Positions 50,364-61,018 of a DNA stretch of 64,000 nucleotides are shown one piece after another. The position numbers and the translations under genes are program-made. How positions within the stretch are numbered: position 1 is the stretch's first letter; every line of letters begins with the position of its first letter. Source of the DNA: Rhodospirillaceae bacterium (lineage in GTDB: Bacteria; Pseudomonadota; Alphaproteobacteria; UBA828); assembly GCA_002728135.1 (NCBI GenBank), contig PBVE01000012.1, forward strand, positions 56,347 through 120,346, read 5' to 3'. The notes beneath the pieces are model-generated. The model did no database searches and was not told where the DNA came from. It was given only the letters and a program-made list of their open reading frames with translations.

Positions 50364-50398
50364 AAGTGTTACTCCCTAATCAAAATTCAGCATGCAAA

Positions 50399-51415
50399 TT
50401 AGAATGGTTCTTCTATTCGCCTAGCCATTTCTTCAATATTCTCTGGAGGCCAGTTAGGTATCTCCATTCCTAGATGGAGACCCATTTGTGCCAGCACCTC
50501 TTTAATTTCGTTTAATGACTTTCGGCCAAAGTTTGGTGTTCTGAGCATTGCAGCTTCAGTGTGTTGGACTAAATCTCCAATATAAATAATATTATCGTTT
50601 TTTAGACAATTCATGGATCTGACTGAAAGTTCTAGCTCTTCAACTCTTCTTAATAAACCAGGGCTGAATTCTGTTTCATCAATTTCTTTTTTAGTTTCTT
50701 CTTCCTTTGGCTCTTCAAAATTAACGAAAAGTTGAAGTTGATCTTGCAAAATCCTTGCTGCTAATGCTACGGCATCCTCAGGAGTAACCGTGCCATTTGT
50801 TTGAACCTCAAGTGACAATCTGTCGTAATCTGTCATTTGCCCCACCCTTGAATGATCAACTTTATAAGCAACTTTTTTCACTGGGCTAAAAAGCGAGTCA
50901 ATCGGTATAAACCCTATTGGTGCATCATCTGGTCTATTTTGCGAAGCTGGCACATAACCCTTCCCTGATTCAACAGTTAACTCCATAGATAAATCAGCAC
51001 CATCATCTAATGTACATATAACAAGGTCTGGATTCGCGATTTCAATATCATGCCCCGTGTCAATCATTCCTGCTGTTACTTCTCCAGGTCCAGTTGCAGT
51101 TAGATTCATTCTTTTAGAATCTTCGCTATGAACGGTTAAAGCCAACGATTTTATATTTAGAACTATGTCAGTTACATCCTCACGAACTCCTGGAATTGAG
51201 GAGAATTCATGCAAAACATTGCTTATATGAATTGCAGTTACCGCTGAACCATGAAGTGACGATAGCAATACCCGACGTAATGCATTACCAAGGGTTAAGC
51301 CAAAACCTCGTTCTAACGGCTCCGCAACAACAGTAGAAGTTGAAATTCCCTCACCACCTGAAGAAACTACAAGCTTAGAAGGTTTGATTAAATCTTGCCA
51401 ATTTTTCTGGATCAC
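50399..51415 (-). CDS. rpoA: DNA-directed RNA polymerase subunit alpha
   Basis: A 338-residue alpha subunit. The N-terminal assembly domain ([19 protein letters not shown] near residue 33) and the C-terminal domain that contacts UP elements and activators ([19 protein letters not shown] near 295) are both complete, joined by an acidic, Lys/Glu-rich linker near 240. Start is GTG with GAGGG seven bases upstream. The 109-base gap to rpsK is longer than most gaps in this cluster. Confidence 0.98.
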   Translation of the reverse strand: MIQKNWQDLIKPSKLVVSSGGEGISTSTVVAEPLERGFGLTLGNALRRVLLSSLHGSAVTAIHISNVLHEFSSIPGVREDVTDIVLNIKSLALTVHSEDSKRMNLTATGPGEVTAGMIDTGHDIEIANPDLVICTLDDGADLSMELTVESGKGYVPASQNRPDDAPIGFIPIDSLFSPVKKVAYKVDHSRVGQMTDYDRLSLEVQTNGTVTPEDAVALAARILQDQLQLFVNFEEPKEEETKKEIDETEFSPGLLRRVEELELSVRSMNCLKNDNIIYIGDLVQHTEAAMLRTPNFGRKSLNEIKEVLAQMGLHLGMEIPNWPPENIEEMARRIEEPF

Positions 51416-51524
51416 TGATATACCCTCACAGGATAGGAGTAGATATTAATGAGTCTAGTAAACTTTTAAACATTGCTCACAAGACCCTTTTTTTAAGACA
51501 GCAAAAAGTTAAAACAAATTTTGA

Positions 51525-51911
51525 CTAGACCCGCCGCCTTTTTGGTGGCCGGCAGCCATTATGTGGAATTGGAGTAACATCTTTTATTGCTGTTACAACA
51601 AAACCGCCAGATTGTAAGGCACGTAAGGCTGATTCCCTTCCGGAACCAGGGCCACAAACTTCAACGTCGAGAGTTCTAACCCCATGTTCTGATGCCTTTC
51701 TTCCCGCATCCTCCGCTGCAATCTGGGCTGCATAGGGGGTTGATTTTCGGGAACCCTTGAAACCCATACTGCCAGCCGAAGACCAAGCAATGGTATTTCC
51801 CTGAACATCTGTAATAGTTATCATTGTATTATTATAAGTTGCATTAACATGTGCAACGCCATTAGATATATTCTTTCGTTCTTTACGCTTTGTTCTTGTA
51901 GGAGTGGCCAT
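51525..51911 (-). CDS. rpsK: 30S ribosomal protein S11
   Basis: A 128-residue S11, recognised by [18 protein letters not shown] near residue 18 and the C-terminal [13 protein letters not shown]. It follows rpsM by 11 bases. Confidence 0.98.
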   Translation of the reverse strand: MATPTRTKRKERKNISNGVAHVNATYNNTMITITDVQGNTIAWSSAGSMGFKGSRKSTPYAAQIAAEDAGRKASEHGVRTLDVEVCGPGSGRESALRALQSGGFVVTAIKDVTPIPHNGCRPPKRRRV

Positions 51912-51922
51912 TTTAATAAACC

Positions 51923-52291
51923 TTACTTTTTCTTGCCTGCAATAGGGCGTGATGGTCCTTTTCTAGTACGAGCATTGGTATGTGTCCGTTGGCCACGCAC
52001 AGGAAGGCTCCTTCTATGCCTAAGTCCACGGTAACACCCTAAGTCCATAAGACGCTTGATATTAGTTGATACTTCTCTTCTAAGGTCACCCTCTACTTGA
52101 TATTCAGCATCTATAACTTCCCTGATACCTATTACCTCAGAATCACTCAACTGATTGACCCTTTTCTCAGAAGCAATATTTAGCTTCTCGGTAATTTGTT
52201 TCGCTTTAGTGTGACCAATACCGTGGATGGAAGTGAGCGCTATAGCTACTCTCTTATTAGTTGGTATATTGACGCCTGCAATGCGTGCCAA
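51923..52291 (-). CDS. rpsM: 30S ribosomal protein S13
   Basis: A 122-residue S13 with the [14 protein letters not shown] start and the C-terminal [20 protein letters not shown]. The initiator is TTG with GAGGAG eight bases upstream. It is the first gene of the alpha-operon part and is preceded by a G+C-rich stem-loop. Confidence 0.97.
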   Translation of the reverse strand: MARIAGVNIPTNKRVAIALTSIHGIGHTKAKQITEKLNIASEKRVNQLSDSEVIGIREVIDAEYQVEGDLRREVSTNIKRLMDLGCYRGLRHRRSLPVRGQRTHTNARTRKGPSRPIAGKKK

Positions 52292-52316
52292 ACTTAAATC
52301 TCCTCACAATAGAACG

Positions 52317-52347
52317 CACGCGTTCCGCCCGCTGGCAGAAGCGCGTG
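52317..52347 (-). promoter_or_regulatory. G+C-rich stem-loop in the rpsM leader
   Basis: On the minus strand CACGCG pairs with CGCGTG, and TTCTGCC with GGCGGAA (one G-U), with one bulged C and an AGCG tetraloop: 13 base pairs in 31 bases. It stands out sharply from the A+T-rich surroundings and lies about 25 bases before the rpsM start and close to its ribosome site. No U-tract follows, so it is not an ordinary terminator. A role in ribosomal-protein autoregulation is inference. Confidence 0.65.
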
Positions 52348-52385
52348 ACCAATAAATAACATTATCATAGGGATGACACACGAAG

Positions 52386-53045
52386 TCAATGCTTTGTATT
52401 AATTTCTAATACCTTGATAATAGCATTATGTACATCCATGATTTTTTGCATCCCATCAACCTCTATAAATTTACCACTTTTCTTGTAATAAGGTATAATT
52501 GGTGCTGTTTTCTCGAAATAAGCATTCAGTCTTGCAGTGATTGTATCAGCATTATCGTCTTTCCTCCGAGTAAAGGATTCATTCCCACATCCATCACAAA
52601 TACCAGGTACTTTTGGCGTTTTAAGAGTATCATGATAACCCATTCCACATGCTGAACATGAATATCTTCCGACAATTCTCTTAATTACAGCTTCTTTATC
52701 TACTGTTAAGGATACAACCCCATCTAAAATTATCTTTCTCTCTAACAACATTGCATCAAGAGCATGTGCTTGCTCTTCAGTACGGGGAAAACCGTCAAGA
52801 ATAAACCCATTTTCACAATCCGGCTCATTTAAGCGTGTTGAAATAAGTTTAATCATTAACTTATCGGGAACTAGATTTCCAGATTCCATTATTGTTTTAA
52901 CTTCTTTGTCTACAGCAGATCCTGCGTTAACAGCAGCACGCAGCATATCACCAGTAGAAAGTTGCGGAATATTGTATCTATCCATCAAATAATGTGCTTG
53001 CGTACCTTTCCCCGCACCCGGTGGTCCAAGCAATATAAGCTTCAA
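52386..53045 (-). CDS. adk: Adenylate kinase
   Basis: Adk interconverts ATP+AMP and 2 ADP. The 219-residue, long-LID protein has GPPGAGKGTQA at residue 7 and a four-cysteine LID (CSACGMGYHD near residue 130, then CDGCG) that should bind zinc. Start is TTG overlapping the secY stop as TTGA, so translation is coupled to secY. Its position between secY and rpsM is standard. Confidence 0.97.
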   Translation of the reverse strand: MKLILLGPPGAGKGTQAHYLMDRYNIPQLSTGDMLRAAVNAGSAVDKEVKTIMESGNLVPDKLMIKLISTRLNEPDCENGFILDGFPRTEEQAHALDAMLLERKIILDGVVSLTVDKEAVIKRIVGRYSCSACGMGYHDTLKTPKVPGICDGCGNESFTRRKDDNADTITARLNAYFEKTAPIIPYYKKSGKFIEVDGMQKIMDVHNAIIKVLEINTKH

Positions 53046-54376
53046 CGCCGCCCCCCTTTTAACCTTGTTTTTTTGATCAGCCCCTCGTATTGGTGAGCTA
53101 GAAGGTGTGATTGTATTTGACCTACTGTGTCTAATGTCACTGTCACGACGATAAGAAGACTAGTCCCACCAAAATAAAATGGTACTGCGTATTGTGACAT
53201 TAATACTTCTGGTAAAAGACTTACTGCAGCCAGATATAAGGAACCTACGACAGTTAAACGTGCCAAAACATAATTTAGATAATCGGCAGTATTTTTGCCA
53301 GGCCTAATACCAGGCACAAATCCGCCATTCTTCTTTAAATTATCCGCTGTATCAACGGGATTAAAAACAACTTTAGTATAAAAGAAAGCAAAGAAAATTA
53401 TCGCAGCAGCATAAAGAATCATATAAACAGGCTGGCCTCGTCCCAATATTGATGCCAACCCACCCAGCCAACCTGGACCTTCACCAGCATTCATTTGAAG
53501 GGCTGTAATAGGCAGCAACAATATTGAACTAGCAAAAATTGGGGGGATTACACCTGCAGTATTTAATTTGAGTGGTAAATGAGAGCTCTCACCACCCATT
53601 ATCTTTCTACCAACCTGCCTTTTAGGATATTGGATTACTATTCGTCTTTGTGAACGCTCAACAAAAACTATAAATGCAATTACACCAATAGCTACTATAA
53701 GAAGCACTATCAAAATACCAGCAGAGAGGGCTCCAGTTCGCCCAAGTTCTAGGGTGTTGGCTAATGCACTAGGTAATTCTGCAACAATACCTGCAAAAAT
53801 AATTGGAGAAATCCCATTGCCCACACCTCTAGCTGTGACTTGCTCACCTAGCCACATCAAGAAAATAGTTCCACCTGTAAGAGTTACAACGGTAGTAAGT
53901 TTAAAAAATAGACCTGGGTCAACTACTACCCCACCAGATGCACCCTCTAAACCTGCTGCAATGCCAAGTGCCTGAAGAGCAGCAAGAGCTACAGTTCCAT
54001 AGCGTGTATATTGATTTATTTTCTTTCTACCTGCTTCTCCTTCCTTTTTTAATTGGGCTAGAGAAGGAGAAATTGTAGTCATCAGTTGTATAATGATAGA
54101 TGCAGAAATATATGGCATTATGTTTAACGCAAAAATCGTCATACGACCAAGCGCTCCACCAGAAAACATGTCAAACATGCCTAAAATGCCCGAAGCCTGC
54201 TGTTGGAAAACATCTTCTAAAGCTATTGGATCGATACCAGGTATAGGTATGTAAGTACCCAGTCTATATATAATTAAAGCACCTAAAGTAAAAAGAAGTC
54301 TTTTGTGAAGTTCTTTTGCTTTCAGAAAAGCTCCGAAGTTTAGGTTTGCGGCTAATTGCTCTGCTGCGGAGGGCAT
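53042..54376 (-). CDS. secY: Protein translocase subunit SecY
   Basis: The 444-residue channel subunit of the Sec translocon in the inner membrane, with ten predicted helices. YIPIPGIDP near residue 43 and the GMFDMFSGGALGRMTIFALN segment near 65 (plug/TM2 region) are diagnostic. It follows rplO by 16 bases in the spc operon. Confidence 0.98.
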   Translation of the reverse strand: MPSAAEQLAANLNFGAFLKAKELHKRLLFTLGALIIYRLGTYIPIPGIDPIALEDVFQQQASGILGMFDMFSGGALGRMTIFALNIMPYISASIIIQLMTTISPSLAQLKKEGEAGRKKINQYTRYGTVALAALQALGIAAGLEGASGGVVVDPGLFFKLTTVVTLTGGTIFLMWLGEQVTARGVGNGISPIIFAGIVAELPSALANTLELGRTGALSAGILIVLLIVAIGVIAFIVFVERSQRRIVIQYPKRQVGRKIMGGESSHLPLKLNTAGVIPPIFASSILLLPITALQMNAGEGPGWLGGLASILGRGQPVYMILYAAAIIFFAFFYTKVVFNPVDTADNLKKNGGFVPGIRPGKNTADYLNYVLARLTVVGSLYLAAVSLLPEVLMSQYAVPFYFGGTSLLIVVTVTLDTVGQIQSHLLAHQYEGLIKKTRLKGGRR

Positions 54377-54392
54377 GATTAGAAATACGAGG

Positions 54393-54959
54393 TCAGGAGT
54401 CTACCGCAGGAGATTCCGTGACCTCCAGATCCTCGGTAGCACCTTGGTTTTTGGTTTTAATCTTCCTACCACCTTGTCTTTCTACTGCCTTTTTCTTGAC
54501 TGTAGTAGTCAAGCTACCTCCGGCCTTTTCGACTGCAGCAATCGCTGAGGATGATGCCCCGGATACTATTATATCTATTTTTGTTTTAATATCACCGTTT
54601 CCAAGTATTCTCACACCATCTTTTTTACCATGAATCAGTCCTGCTTTTTTAAGAGCAGTCTCATCAATTTTATCACCAGCATTAAGATCATTACTATCAG
54701 AATCAATGGCGGCTTGTAGCCTGCCTAAATTTATAACCTCATATTCTTTTCTTGATGGGTTATTAAAGCCAAACTTAGGAAGTCGTCTATAGATAGGCAT
54801 TTGGCCACCCTCAAAACCCTTGACTCTAGAGCCTGACCGTGACTTAAAACCTTTATGACCCCTACCTGACGTTTTACCTAAACCCGAACCTATACCCCTT
54901 CCTAATCGCTTACGTGTGCGACGAGCTCCAAGCTTATCCGATAATTGGTTGAGTTTCAT
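54393..54959 (-). CDS. rplO: 50S ribosomal protein L15
   Basis: A 188-residue L15 with the Gly/Arg-rich [18 protein letters not shown] near residue 20. It is longer than the usual 145-165 residues because of a charged C-terminal tail of about 30 residues after the [11 protein letters not shown] segment. Confidence 0.97.
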   Translation of the reverse strand: MKLNQLSDKLGARRTRKRLGRGIGSGLGKTSGRGHKGFKSRSGSRVKGFEGGQMPIYRRLPKFGFNNPSRKEYEVINLGRLQAAIDSDSNDLNAGDKIDETALKKAGLIHGKKDGVRILGNGDIKTKIDIIVSGASSSAIAAVEKAGGSLTTTVKKKAVERQGGRKIKTKNQGATEDLEVTESPAVDS

Positions 54960-54971
54960 CTTACTGATTCC

Positions 54972-55169
54972 TTATCCTACTTCTTTTACTTTCACAAGAT
55001 GAGCAACTTTATTAACCATCCCTCTGATTGATGGCGTATCATCTAATTCTTTACTACGCCTTATTTTATTTAAACCGAGCCCAACGAGAGTAGCACGCTG
55101 ATCTGCTGGACGGCCAATTGGACTTCTTATCTGTGTAACTAAAAGTTTCTTATTCTTTGAAGTATTCAT
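54972..55169 (-). CDS. rpmD: 50S ribosomal protein L30
   Basis: A 65-residue L30 with the typical [20 protein letters not shown] near residue 11. Its ATG overlaps the rpsE stop (ATGA). Confidence 0.96.
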   Translation of the reverse strand: MNTSKNKKLLVTQIRSPIGRPADQRATLVGLGLNKIRRSKELDDTPSIRGMVNKVAHLVKVKEVG

Positions 55170-55732
55170 TTTCCTTTTGCCTCTGAAACCTGTGACTTAC
55201 TATTACGTCCAAAAATCTCGCTTACTTTCTTTCCTCTACGGCTTGCCACATTTCTAGGACTTGCACTTGCTTCTAAACCCTCAATTGTTGCTTTAATCAT
55301 ATTTTGAGGATTCTGTGTCCCTATAGACTTAGCAACCACATCATTGACTCCTAACATCTCAAAGACTGCTCTCATCGGGCCACCAGCGATAATACCTGTC
55401 CCCGGTGGAGCTGACCGCATAACCACTCTACCTGCACCAAAACGTCCTTCAATATCATGATGTAAAGTACGTCCTTCTCTTAAAGGAACACGTATTAAGC
55501 TTCTCTTTGCTTTTTCCGTTGCTTTTCGTATTGCCTCAGGAACTTCGCGAGCTTTCCCAGTTCCGTAACCTACTTTTCCGCGTTTATCTCCTACAACAAC
55601 TAAGGCAGAAAACCCAAATCGTCGACCACCTTTAACTACTTTTGCAACGCGATTGATGCTTACAAGTTTGTCGGAAAACTCTGACTCTTCGCGCTCTCTA
55701 TTTCCGCGTCCTTTTTGATTTGCTCGTGCCAT
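55166..55732 (-). CDS. rpsE: 30S ribosomal protein S5
   Basis: A 188-residue S5. The double-stranded-RNA-binding part ([20 protein letters not shown] near residue 23) and the C-terminal domain ([15 protein letters not shown] near 113) are intact. Confidence 0.98.
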   Translation of the reverse strand: MARANQKGRGNREREESEFSDKLVSINRVAKVVKGGRRFGFSALVVVGDKRGKVGYGTGKAREVPEAIRKATEKAKRSLIRVPLREGRTLHHDIEGRFGAGRVVMRSAPPGTGIIAGGPMRAVFEMLGVNDVVAKSIGTQNPQNMIKATIEGLEASASPRNVASRRGKKVSEIFGRNSKSQVSEAKGK

Positions 55733-55744
55733 AAAATAGCCTTT

Positions 55745-56104
55745 CTAGAAAGACAGGCCGCCTTCACGCGCCCCATCGGCTAGGGCTTTAACTCGCCCGT
55801 GAAAACGATAACCTCCCCTATCAAAAATAACTTTAGATAATCCAGCCCCTAATGCTCTTTCTGCCAGGAGTTTACCAACTTGTGTTGCAACCTCTTTATT
55901 GCCCCCAGTGTGGTATTTTTTTGATAAGCTTTTGTCTAGACTAGACGCACTTGCTATAGTACGCCCTAACTTATCATCGATAATTTGAGCATAAATATGT
56001 TTGTTAGATCGGAATACAGACACACGCAGTTTTTGATCGGATTTCTTCCGTAAATTAGCACGTGTACGTCTCTTCCTTCTATTAAACAGTGTTTCCCGTT
56101 TCAT
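55745..56104 (-). CDS. rplR: 50S ribosomal protein L18
   Basis: A 119-residue L18, start [21 protein letters not shown]-terminus [20 protein letters not shown]; binds 5S rRNA. A longer frame from 56158 would overlap rplF by 40 bases and is not used. Confidence 0.96.
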   Translation of the reverse strand: MKRETLFNRRKRRTRANLRKKSDQKLRVSVFRSNKHIYAQIIDDKLGRTIASASSLDKSLSKKYHTGGNKEVATQVGKLLAERALGAGLSKVIFDRGGYRFHGRVKALADGAREGGLSF

Positions 56105-56114
56105 GATATTTTCT

Positions 56115-56648
56115 TTACTTCTTTTTACCTTCTTTACGACGAACATACTCGCCCTCATAGCGAATACCTTTACCTTTATATGGCTCAGGCTTACGAAATG
56201 CCCTTATTTCTGCGGCAACTTGCCCTACATGTTGTTTGTTTGAACCCGTGATTGAGATTGATGTAGGCTTGTCACAAGCAATATTAATTCCCGCAGGAAT
56301 TGGAAATGTAACCTGGTGGCTAAAACCTAAATCTAACTTTAAATTTTTCCCCTGAACAGCTGCACGATATCCAACCCCTTGTATTTCTAATCGTTTGGTA
56401 AAGCCTTCAGATACACCACTTACCATATTTTGAACATTTGCTCTGCAAAGTCCCCATAATTCACGAGCTCTTTTTGTATTTTCCCTTGCCTCAAATCTTA
56501 TTTTCTGTTCTTCAATTTGCACCAGAATATCTGGGAAGATAGCAGTCTCTAATTCTCCAAGCTTTCCCTTTACTCTTAAAGATGTTCCGTTAAGCGTAAC
56601 TTCAACTTCGCTTGGTACAGATATTTCTTTTTGACCTACTCTAGACAT
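56115..56648 (-). CDS. rplF: 50S ribosomal protein L6
   Basis: A 177-residue L6 with its two repeated domains. The C-terminal [20 protein letters not shown] is the diagnostic region. It is 10 bases upstream of rplR. Confidence 0.98.
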   Translation of the reverse strand: MSRVGQKEISVPSEVEVTLNGTSLRVKGKLGELETAIFPDILVQIEEQKIRFEARENTKRARELWGLCRANVQNMVSGVSEGFTKRLEIQGVGYRAAVQGKNLKLDLGFSHQVTFPIPAGINIACDKPTSISITGSNKQHVGQVAAEIRAFRKPEPYKGKGIRYEGEYVRRKEGKKK

Positions 56649-56657
56649 AACTTCCCT

Positions 56658-57056
56658 CTAAAATACTTGGCAGAGAATTTCTCCGCCTAAATTTTTCTTG
56701 CGAGCTTGAAGGTCCGACATAACACCACTAGAAGTAGATAGAATAGATATTCCAAGACCATTATAAACTCTGGGCAAATCTTTCATACTTGAATAAACTC
56801 GCCTTCCAGGCTTAGAGACACGAATAATTTCTCTAATTACTGGCTTTCCTTCACTGTATTTTAATTCAATTTCAAACTGAGCTTTACCTTCTTGGTTTTC
56901 AGTCTGTTTATAGCCACGAATATAACCCTCACCTTCTAAAACATCGAGTATAGCAGCACGTAGGGTTGAAGCAGGACTAAGAACCATACCCTTGCCTACC
57001 CCCTGTCCGTTTCGTATACGGGTTATCATATCTGCGATTGGATCAGTCATTGACAT
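56658..57056 (-). CDS. rpsH: 30S ribosomal protein S8
   Basis: A 132-residue S8. [16 protein letters not shown] at the N-terminus and [20 protein letters not shown] near residue 98 identify it. In other bacteria S8 autoregulates the spc operon; no target structure was recognised here. Confidence 0.98.
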   Translation of the reverse strand: MSMTDPIADMITRIRNGQGVGKGMVLSPASTLRAAILDVLEGEGYIRGYKQTENQEGKAQFEIELKYSEGKPVIREIIRVSKPGRRVYSSMKDLPRVYNGLGISILSTSSGVMSDLQARKKNLGGEILCQVF

Positions 57057-57071
57057 AGACTAATACTCCTT

Positions 57072-57377
57072 TTACCAACTTGACTTAACCATGCCAGGTA
57101 TTTGCCCACTTGAAGCAAGCTCCCTGAGGGCTATCCTTGAAAGTCCTAACTTTCTGTAATAGCCTCTTGATCTTCCACTAACGGTACATCTATTCCGCAC
57201 ACGGCTTGGGGCACTGTTACGTGGTAGCTTTGCTAATTTTAATTGAGCATCGAAACGTGCATCAGCTGGTTGTGTGGAATCACTCACAATAGTTTTAAGC
57301 TTTTCTCGCTTTGCTGAATAACGCTTAACAAGTTTTCTTCGATGTTTATTTTTTTCTATGGCACTCTTTTTGGCCAT
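57072..57377 (-). CDS. rpsN: 30S ribosomal protein S14
   Basis: A 101-residue S14 of the zinc-free long form, with [20 protein letters not shown] near residue 62 and no CxxC pair. The ATG at 57377 gives the [10 protein letters not shown] start; the ATG one codon upstream is an alternative. Confidence 0.97.
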   Translation of the reverse strand: MAKKSAIEKNKHRRKLVKRYSAKREKLKTIVSDSTQPADARFDAQLKLAKLPRNSAPSRVRNRCTVSGRSRGYYRKLGLSRIALRELASSGQIPGMVKSSW

Positions 57378-57397
57378 CAATCATTCTCCTAGTCTAA

Positions 57398-57955
57398 TCA
57401 ATTTACTATTGGCAGTTGAAAACCTTTAAGTAGTGCTTTTGCTTCATCATCAGTTTCAGCACTTGTACAAATTGCAATATCTAAACCACGAATCTTATCA
57501 ACATTATCATAATTAATTTCCGGAAAAACTATTTGCTCCTTAAGTCCTAGAGCATAGTTTCCTCGACCATCAAATGATTTTCTCGATAAGCCTCGGAAAT
57601 CACGCACACGTGGCAAGGCTATAGATATCAATCTATCAAGAAACTCATACATACGATCACGCCTTAATGTAACTTTACAGCCTATGGCCATCCCGTCTCT
57701 TATTTTAAATCCAGCAATGGATTTTTTTGCACTTGTAACAACAGGTGCCTGTCCAGCTATAAGAGCCATCTCATTAATAGCAATATCCATACGTTTTTTA
57801 TCTTGAGATGCTTCACCTACGCCCATATTCAAAACAATTTTTTCCAATCTTGGGATCTGCATAGGGCTCTTGTATTTAAATTCCTCCGTTAATGCCTGGC
57901 GAATTTCATTATCATAGAGCTCTTTTAAACGTGGTTTATTAATATTTTCAGACAT
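57398..57955 (-). CDS. rplE: 50S ribosomal protein L5
   Basis: A 185-residue L5 with [16 protein letters not shown] near residue 39 and the [13 protein letters not shown] segment near 113; binds 5S rRNA. Its start overlaps the end of rplX by 8 bases. Confidence 0.98.
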   Translation of the reverse strand: MSENINKPRLKELYDNEIRQALTEEFKYKSPMQIPRLEKIVLNMGVGEASQDKKRMDIAINEMALIAGQAPVVTSAKKSIAGFKIRDGMAIGCKVTLRRDRMYEFLDRLISIALPRVRDFRGLSRKSFDGRGNYALGLKEQIVFPEINYDNVDKIRGLDIAICTSAETDDEAKALLKGFQLPIVN

Positions 57956-58271
57956 CTATGACCTCACCAGACTTTTTGGCAAACCTAACTTTTTGACCTT
58001 TTTCTAATATTTTAAACCCAACACGAGATGACTTTCCAGTTTTTGGGTCAACTGTAGCAACATTAGAAATATGAATACTAGCCTCTTTCTCCACTATTCC
58101 GCCTTGTGGATTTTTCTGGTCGGCACTTTGGTGCCGCTTAACCATGTTCACACCTTGCACAATTACTCTTTGGTCAGAGGGTATTATTCGCAATACCTTG
58201 CCTCTCTTACCTTTGTCCCGACCTGCAAGAACGACTACTTCGTCATCCTTTTGAATTTTGCACATTGCCAT
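57948..58271 (-). CDS. rplX: 50S ribosomal protein L24
   Basis: A 107-residue L24 with the KOW motif in [20 protein letters not shown] near residue 8. It overlaps rplE by 8 bases. Confidence 0.97.
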   Translation of the reverse strand: MAMCKIQKDDEVVVLAGRDKGKRGKVLRIIPSDQRVIVQGVNMVKRHQSADQKNPQGGIVEKEASIHISNVATVDPKTGKSSRVGFKILEKGQKVRFAKKSGEVIDV

Positions 58272-58303
58272 TTTAAAAATGCCTTATAATCTATTTCTAA
58301 TCA

Positions 58304-58672
58304 TTAAAGAACTTCTGGTGCTAAAGATACAATTTTCATATACTTTTTTAATCTTAATTCTCTTGTTACTGGCCCAAAAATCCTAGTACCTATAGGTTCA
58401 CCCTGTGCTGAAATAAGGACAGCAGCATTGCCGTCAAATCTAATAGCACTACCGTCATCCCTTCGAATTTCTTTGGCGGTTCTTACTATTACTGCACGGT
58501 GGACCTCACCTTTTTTAACTCTACCTCGAGGAATTGCGTCCTTGACTGTCACTACGATTAAATCGCCAACTCCTGCTGTTTTCCTCTTAGAGCCCCCAAG
58601 AACCTTAATGCATTGTACGCGCTTAGCTCCTGAGTTATCAGCAACTTCTAAGTTTGTTTGCATCTGGATCAT
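58304..58672 (-). CDS. rplN: 50S ribosomal protein L14
   Basis: A 122-residue L14, [20 protein letters not shown] at the start and FGPVTRELR near the end. The 56-base gap to rpsQ upstream is one of the longer gaps in this region. Confidence 0.98.
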   Translation of the reverse strand: MIQMQTNLEVADNSGAKRVQCIKVLGGSKRKTAGVGDLIVVTVKDAIPRGRVKKGEVHRAVIVRTAKEIRRDDGSAIRFDGNAAVLISAQGEPIGTRIFGPVTRELRLKKYMKIVSLAPEVL

Positions 58673-58728
58673 TAGACCAACCTTTTGCTTAACACAAAAC
58701 AGAATATGTTATTCAAGGTAACCTTCAT

Positions 58729-58983
58729 TTACTTACCTGCCTCGCCTACGCCTTCTTCTGTAATTACTTCCCAGCGCTTGTTTTTTGATATTCTTCTACC
58801 TTCGCGAATACGAACTGTATCACCTTCTTTACATGAATTATTTGGATCATGCACAGCATACTTTTTGCTACGACGAATGACTTTTTTGTAAAGAGGATGC
58901 ATTACTCTCCGTTCAACTCGTACAATAGCTGTTTTATCGGCTTTTGCACTTACCACACTACCTTGCATTATGCGCCTTGGCAT
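58729..58983 (-). CDS. rpsQ: 30S ribosomal protein S17
   Basis: An 84-residue S17 with [20 protein letters not shown] near residue 17 and the [15 protein letters not shown] segment near 45. Confidence 0.97.
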   Translation of the reverse strand: MPRRIMQGSVVSAKADKTAIVRVERRVMHPLYKKVIRRSKKYAVHDPNNSCKEGDTVRIREGRRISKNKRWEVITEEGVGEAGK

Positions 58984-59011
58984 TTTTTCTCCTAAACCTA
59001 TAAATACATTA

Positions 59012-59218
59012 TCAAGTTGACGCTATTGCGCCACGTCGACGCTCATTTATAATAGTATTAACTTTCGCTATATCTCTTCGGACTTCACGCATACGTGCAG
59101 TATTTTCGAGTTGCCCGCTTGCCTGTTGAAATCTTAGATTAAAGGCTTCTTTCTTTAATGAAACAAGCTCATCTCCAAGTTCATCATCACTTTTTGCGCG
59201 AATGTCATCTATTTCCAT
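59012..59218 (-). CDS. rpmC: 50S ribosomal protein L29
   Basis: A 68-residue two-helix L29 with [20 protein letters not shown] near residue 23. It lies 5 bases after rplP. Confidence 0.96.
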   Translation of the reverse strand: MEIDDIRAKSDDELGDELVSLKKEAFNLRFQQASGQLENTARMREVRRDIAKVNTIINERRRGAIAST

Positions 59219-59223
59219 AATGA

Positions 59224-59643
59224 TTATCCTCCATCACCCATTCGCGTTACTGTTTTAGTTTTAACTCTAAGTTTAGCAGCTGCTAATCTAAAAGCTTCTT
59301 CAGCCACTTCGCGTGACACTCCGTCAACTTCAAACATCATCCTACCTGGCTTAACCCTACATACCCAATATTCCGGAGCACCCTTACCTTTACCCATCCT
59401 AACTTCTGCAGGCTTAGTTGAGACAGGAACATCTGGAAATATCCTTATCCATACCTTTCCAGCTCTTTTCATATGTCGGGTAATAGCCCTTCTACCAGCT
59501 TCAATTTCTCGTGCAGTTACCCTTCCTGGAGCTATAGCCTTAAGCCCATAAGCACCAAAGTTAAGAGTAGAACCTCCTTTTGCTTTTCCATGAATTCGAC
59601 CCTTATGAGCCTTCCTGTATTTAGTATTTTTTGGTTGTTGCAT
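59224..59643 (-). CDS. rplP: 50S ribosomal protein L16
   Basis: A 139-residue L16, with [20 protein letters not shown] at the N-terminus and [20 protein letters not shown] near residue 81. Confidence 0.98.
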   Translation of the reverse strand: MQQPKNTKYRKAHKGRIHGKAKGGSTLNFGAYGLKAIAPGRVTAREIEAGRRAITRHMKRAGKVWIRIFPDVPVSTKPAEVRMGKGKGAPEYWVCRVKPGRMMFEVDGVSREVAEEAFRLAAAKLRVKTKTVTRMGDGG

Positions 59644-59657
59644 TACTTATCCCAGCC

Positions 59658-60335
59658 TTATCTTACTGCAGTATTATCAGCTGCACGTTTATCTTGAGCC
59701 ATAGGATCATGTGCTAGAATTTCGCCTTTAAAAATCCATACTTTTATCCCACAACAACCATAAGCAGTTTGTGCGGTAGCTGAACCAAAATCAACGTCTG
59801 CACGGAGTGTATGTAGTGGCACACGACCCTCGCGGTACCACTCTGTACGAGCTATTTCAGCACCACCCAACCGACCACTACAATTAATCCTAATACCTTC
59901 AGCTCCAAGCCTCATAGCTGACTGGACGGCTCTCTTCATTGCACGTCGGAATGCAACTCGTCTAACGAGTTGCTGAGCTATATTTTCGGCTACAAGCTTT
60001 GCATCAATTTCAGGCTTTCTAATTTCAACAATATTTAGATGGACTTCACTTTCTGTCATACCGTTTATTTCATTACGCAACTTCTCTATATCAGCCCCTT
60101 TTCGCCCTATTACAATACCTGGACGTGCTGTGTATATTGAAACACGGGCTTTTTTAGCTGGTCTTTCAATTACTATACGACTTACACCTGCTTGGGCTAA
60201 CTTCTTAGTAAGGTGTGTTCTAATTTGCAGATCTTCATGAAGTAAACTTGAGTAATCCTCTCCAGCATACCATCTTGAATCCCAAGTTCGGTTTATACCG
60301 AGACGAAGACCAATAGGATTAACTTTCTGACCCAT
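59658..60335 (-). CDS. rpsC: 30S ribosomal protein S3
   Basis: A 225-residue S3 starting [20 protein letters not shown], with the KH-domain loop [14 protein letters not shown] near residue 74 and [20 protein letters not shown] near 153. Its ATG shares the last base of the rplV stop. Confidence 0.98.
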   Translation of the reverse strand: MGQKVNPIGLRLGINRTWDSRWYAGEDYSSLLHEDLQIRTHLTKKLAQAGVSRIVIERPAKKARVSIYTARPGIVIGRKGADIEKLRNEINGMTESEVHLNIVEIRKPEIDAKLVAENIAQQLVRRVAFRRAMKRAVQSAMRLGAEGIRINCSGRLGGAEIARTEWYREGRVPLHTLRADVDFGSATAQTAYGCCGIKVWIFKGEILAHDPMAQDKRAADNTAVR

Positions 60336-60715
60336 TATGCCTCCTCGTGTCGTTCACTAACGACAATTTTAATATGTGCAAAGGGTTTCTTGATGCGACC
60401 AGCACGACCTCTTGCTCTTGGTCTAAAACGTTTCATTACAACTCCCTTGCCTACACTAGCTTCTGACACAACTAACTGATCAACATCTAGCTCATGATTG
60501 TTTTCTGCATTTGCAATAGCAGACTGTAAACATTTTTTTACTTTACCAGAAATTCGTCTTGTTGAAAACTCTAGTGCAGCTATTGCCTGCTCAGCCCTAA
60601 GGCCACGAATAGATTCCGCTACCAAATTTAGCTTCCTAGGACTTATACGAAGATTACGGGTTCTTGCCATCGCCTCATTTTTCTCGAGGCTTCTAACTCT
60701 TGGTTTTTTTCCCAT
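60335..60715 (-). CDS. rplV: 50S ribosomal protein L22
   Basis: A 126-residue L22 with [16 protein letters not shown] near residue 24 and the tunnel-lining hairpin [20 protein letters not shown] near 94. It overlaps rpsC by one base. Confidence 0.97.
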   Translation of the reverse strand: MGKKPRVRSLEKNEAMARTRNLRISPRKLNLVAESIRGLRAEQAIAALEFSTRRISGKVKKCLQSAIANAENNHELDVDQLVVSEASVGKGVVMKRFRPRARGRAGRIKKPFAHIKIVVSERHEEA

Positions 60716-60718
60716 AAG

Positions 60719-60997
60719 CTAACCTCTCTTTGCTTTCTTATCGGCCGTGTGACCATAATATGTTCGTGTTGGGGAGAACTCACCAAGTTTATGACCAATC
60801 ATATTCTCGTTAATGAGTACAGGAACAAATTTGCGTCCATTATATACTCCAAATGTAAGGCCAACAAATTGAGGTAATATAGTTGATCTCCGCGACCAAG
60901 TTCTGATCACATCTTTACGGCCACTCGCTCTGGCATCTTCTGCTTTTTTAAGCAAATAGCCATCAACAAAAGGACCTTTCCAAACGGATCTTGCCAT
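60719..60997 (-). CDS. rpsS: 30S ribosomal protein S19
   Basis: A 92-residue S19, [20 protein letters not shown] start and [20 protein letters not shown] near the end. Confidence 0.98.
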   Translation of the reverse strand: MARSVWKGPFVDGYLLKKAEDARASGRKDVIRTWSRRSTILPQFVGLTFGVYNGRKFVPVLINENMIGHKLGEFSPTRTYYGHTADKKAKRG

Positions 60998-61018
60998 ATT
61001 TACTCTCCAGTCCTAACG

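Noticed and set aside
53754..53975. Plus-strand frames within ribosomal and other known genes, such as this one in secY
   Set aside because: Shadow frames of highly conserved genes with no ribosome site or recognisable product.
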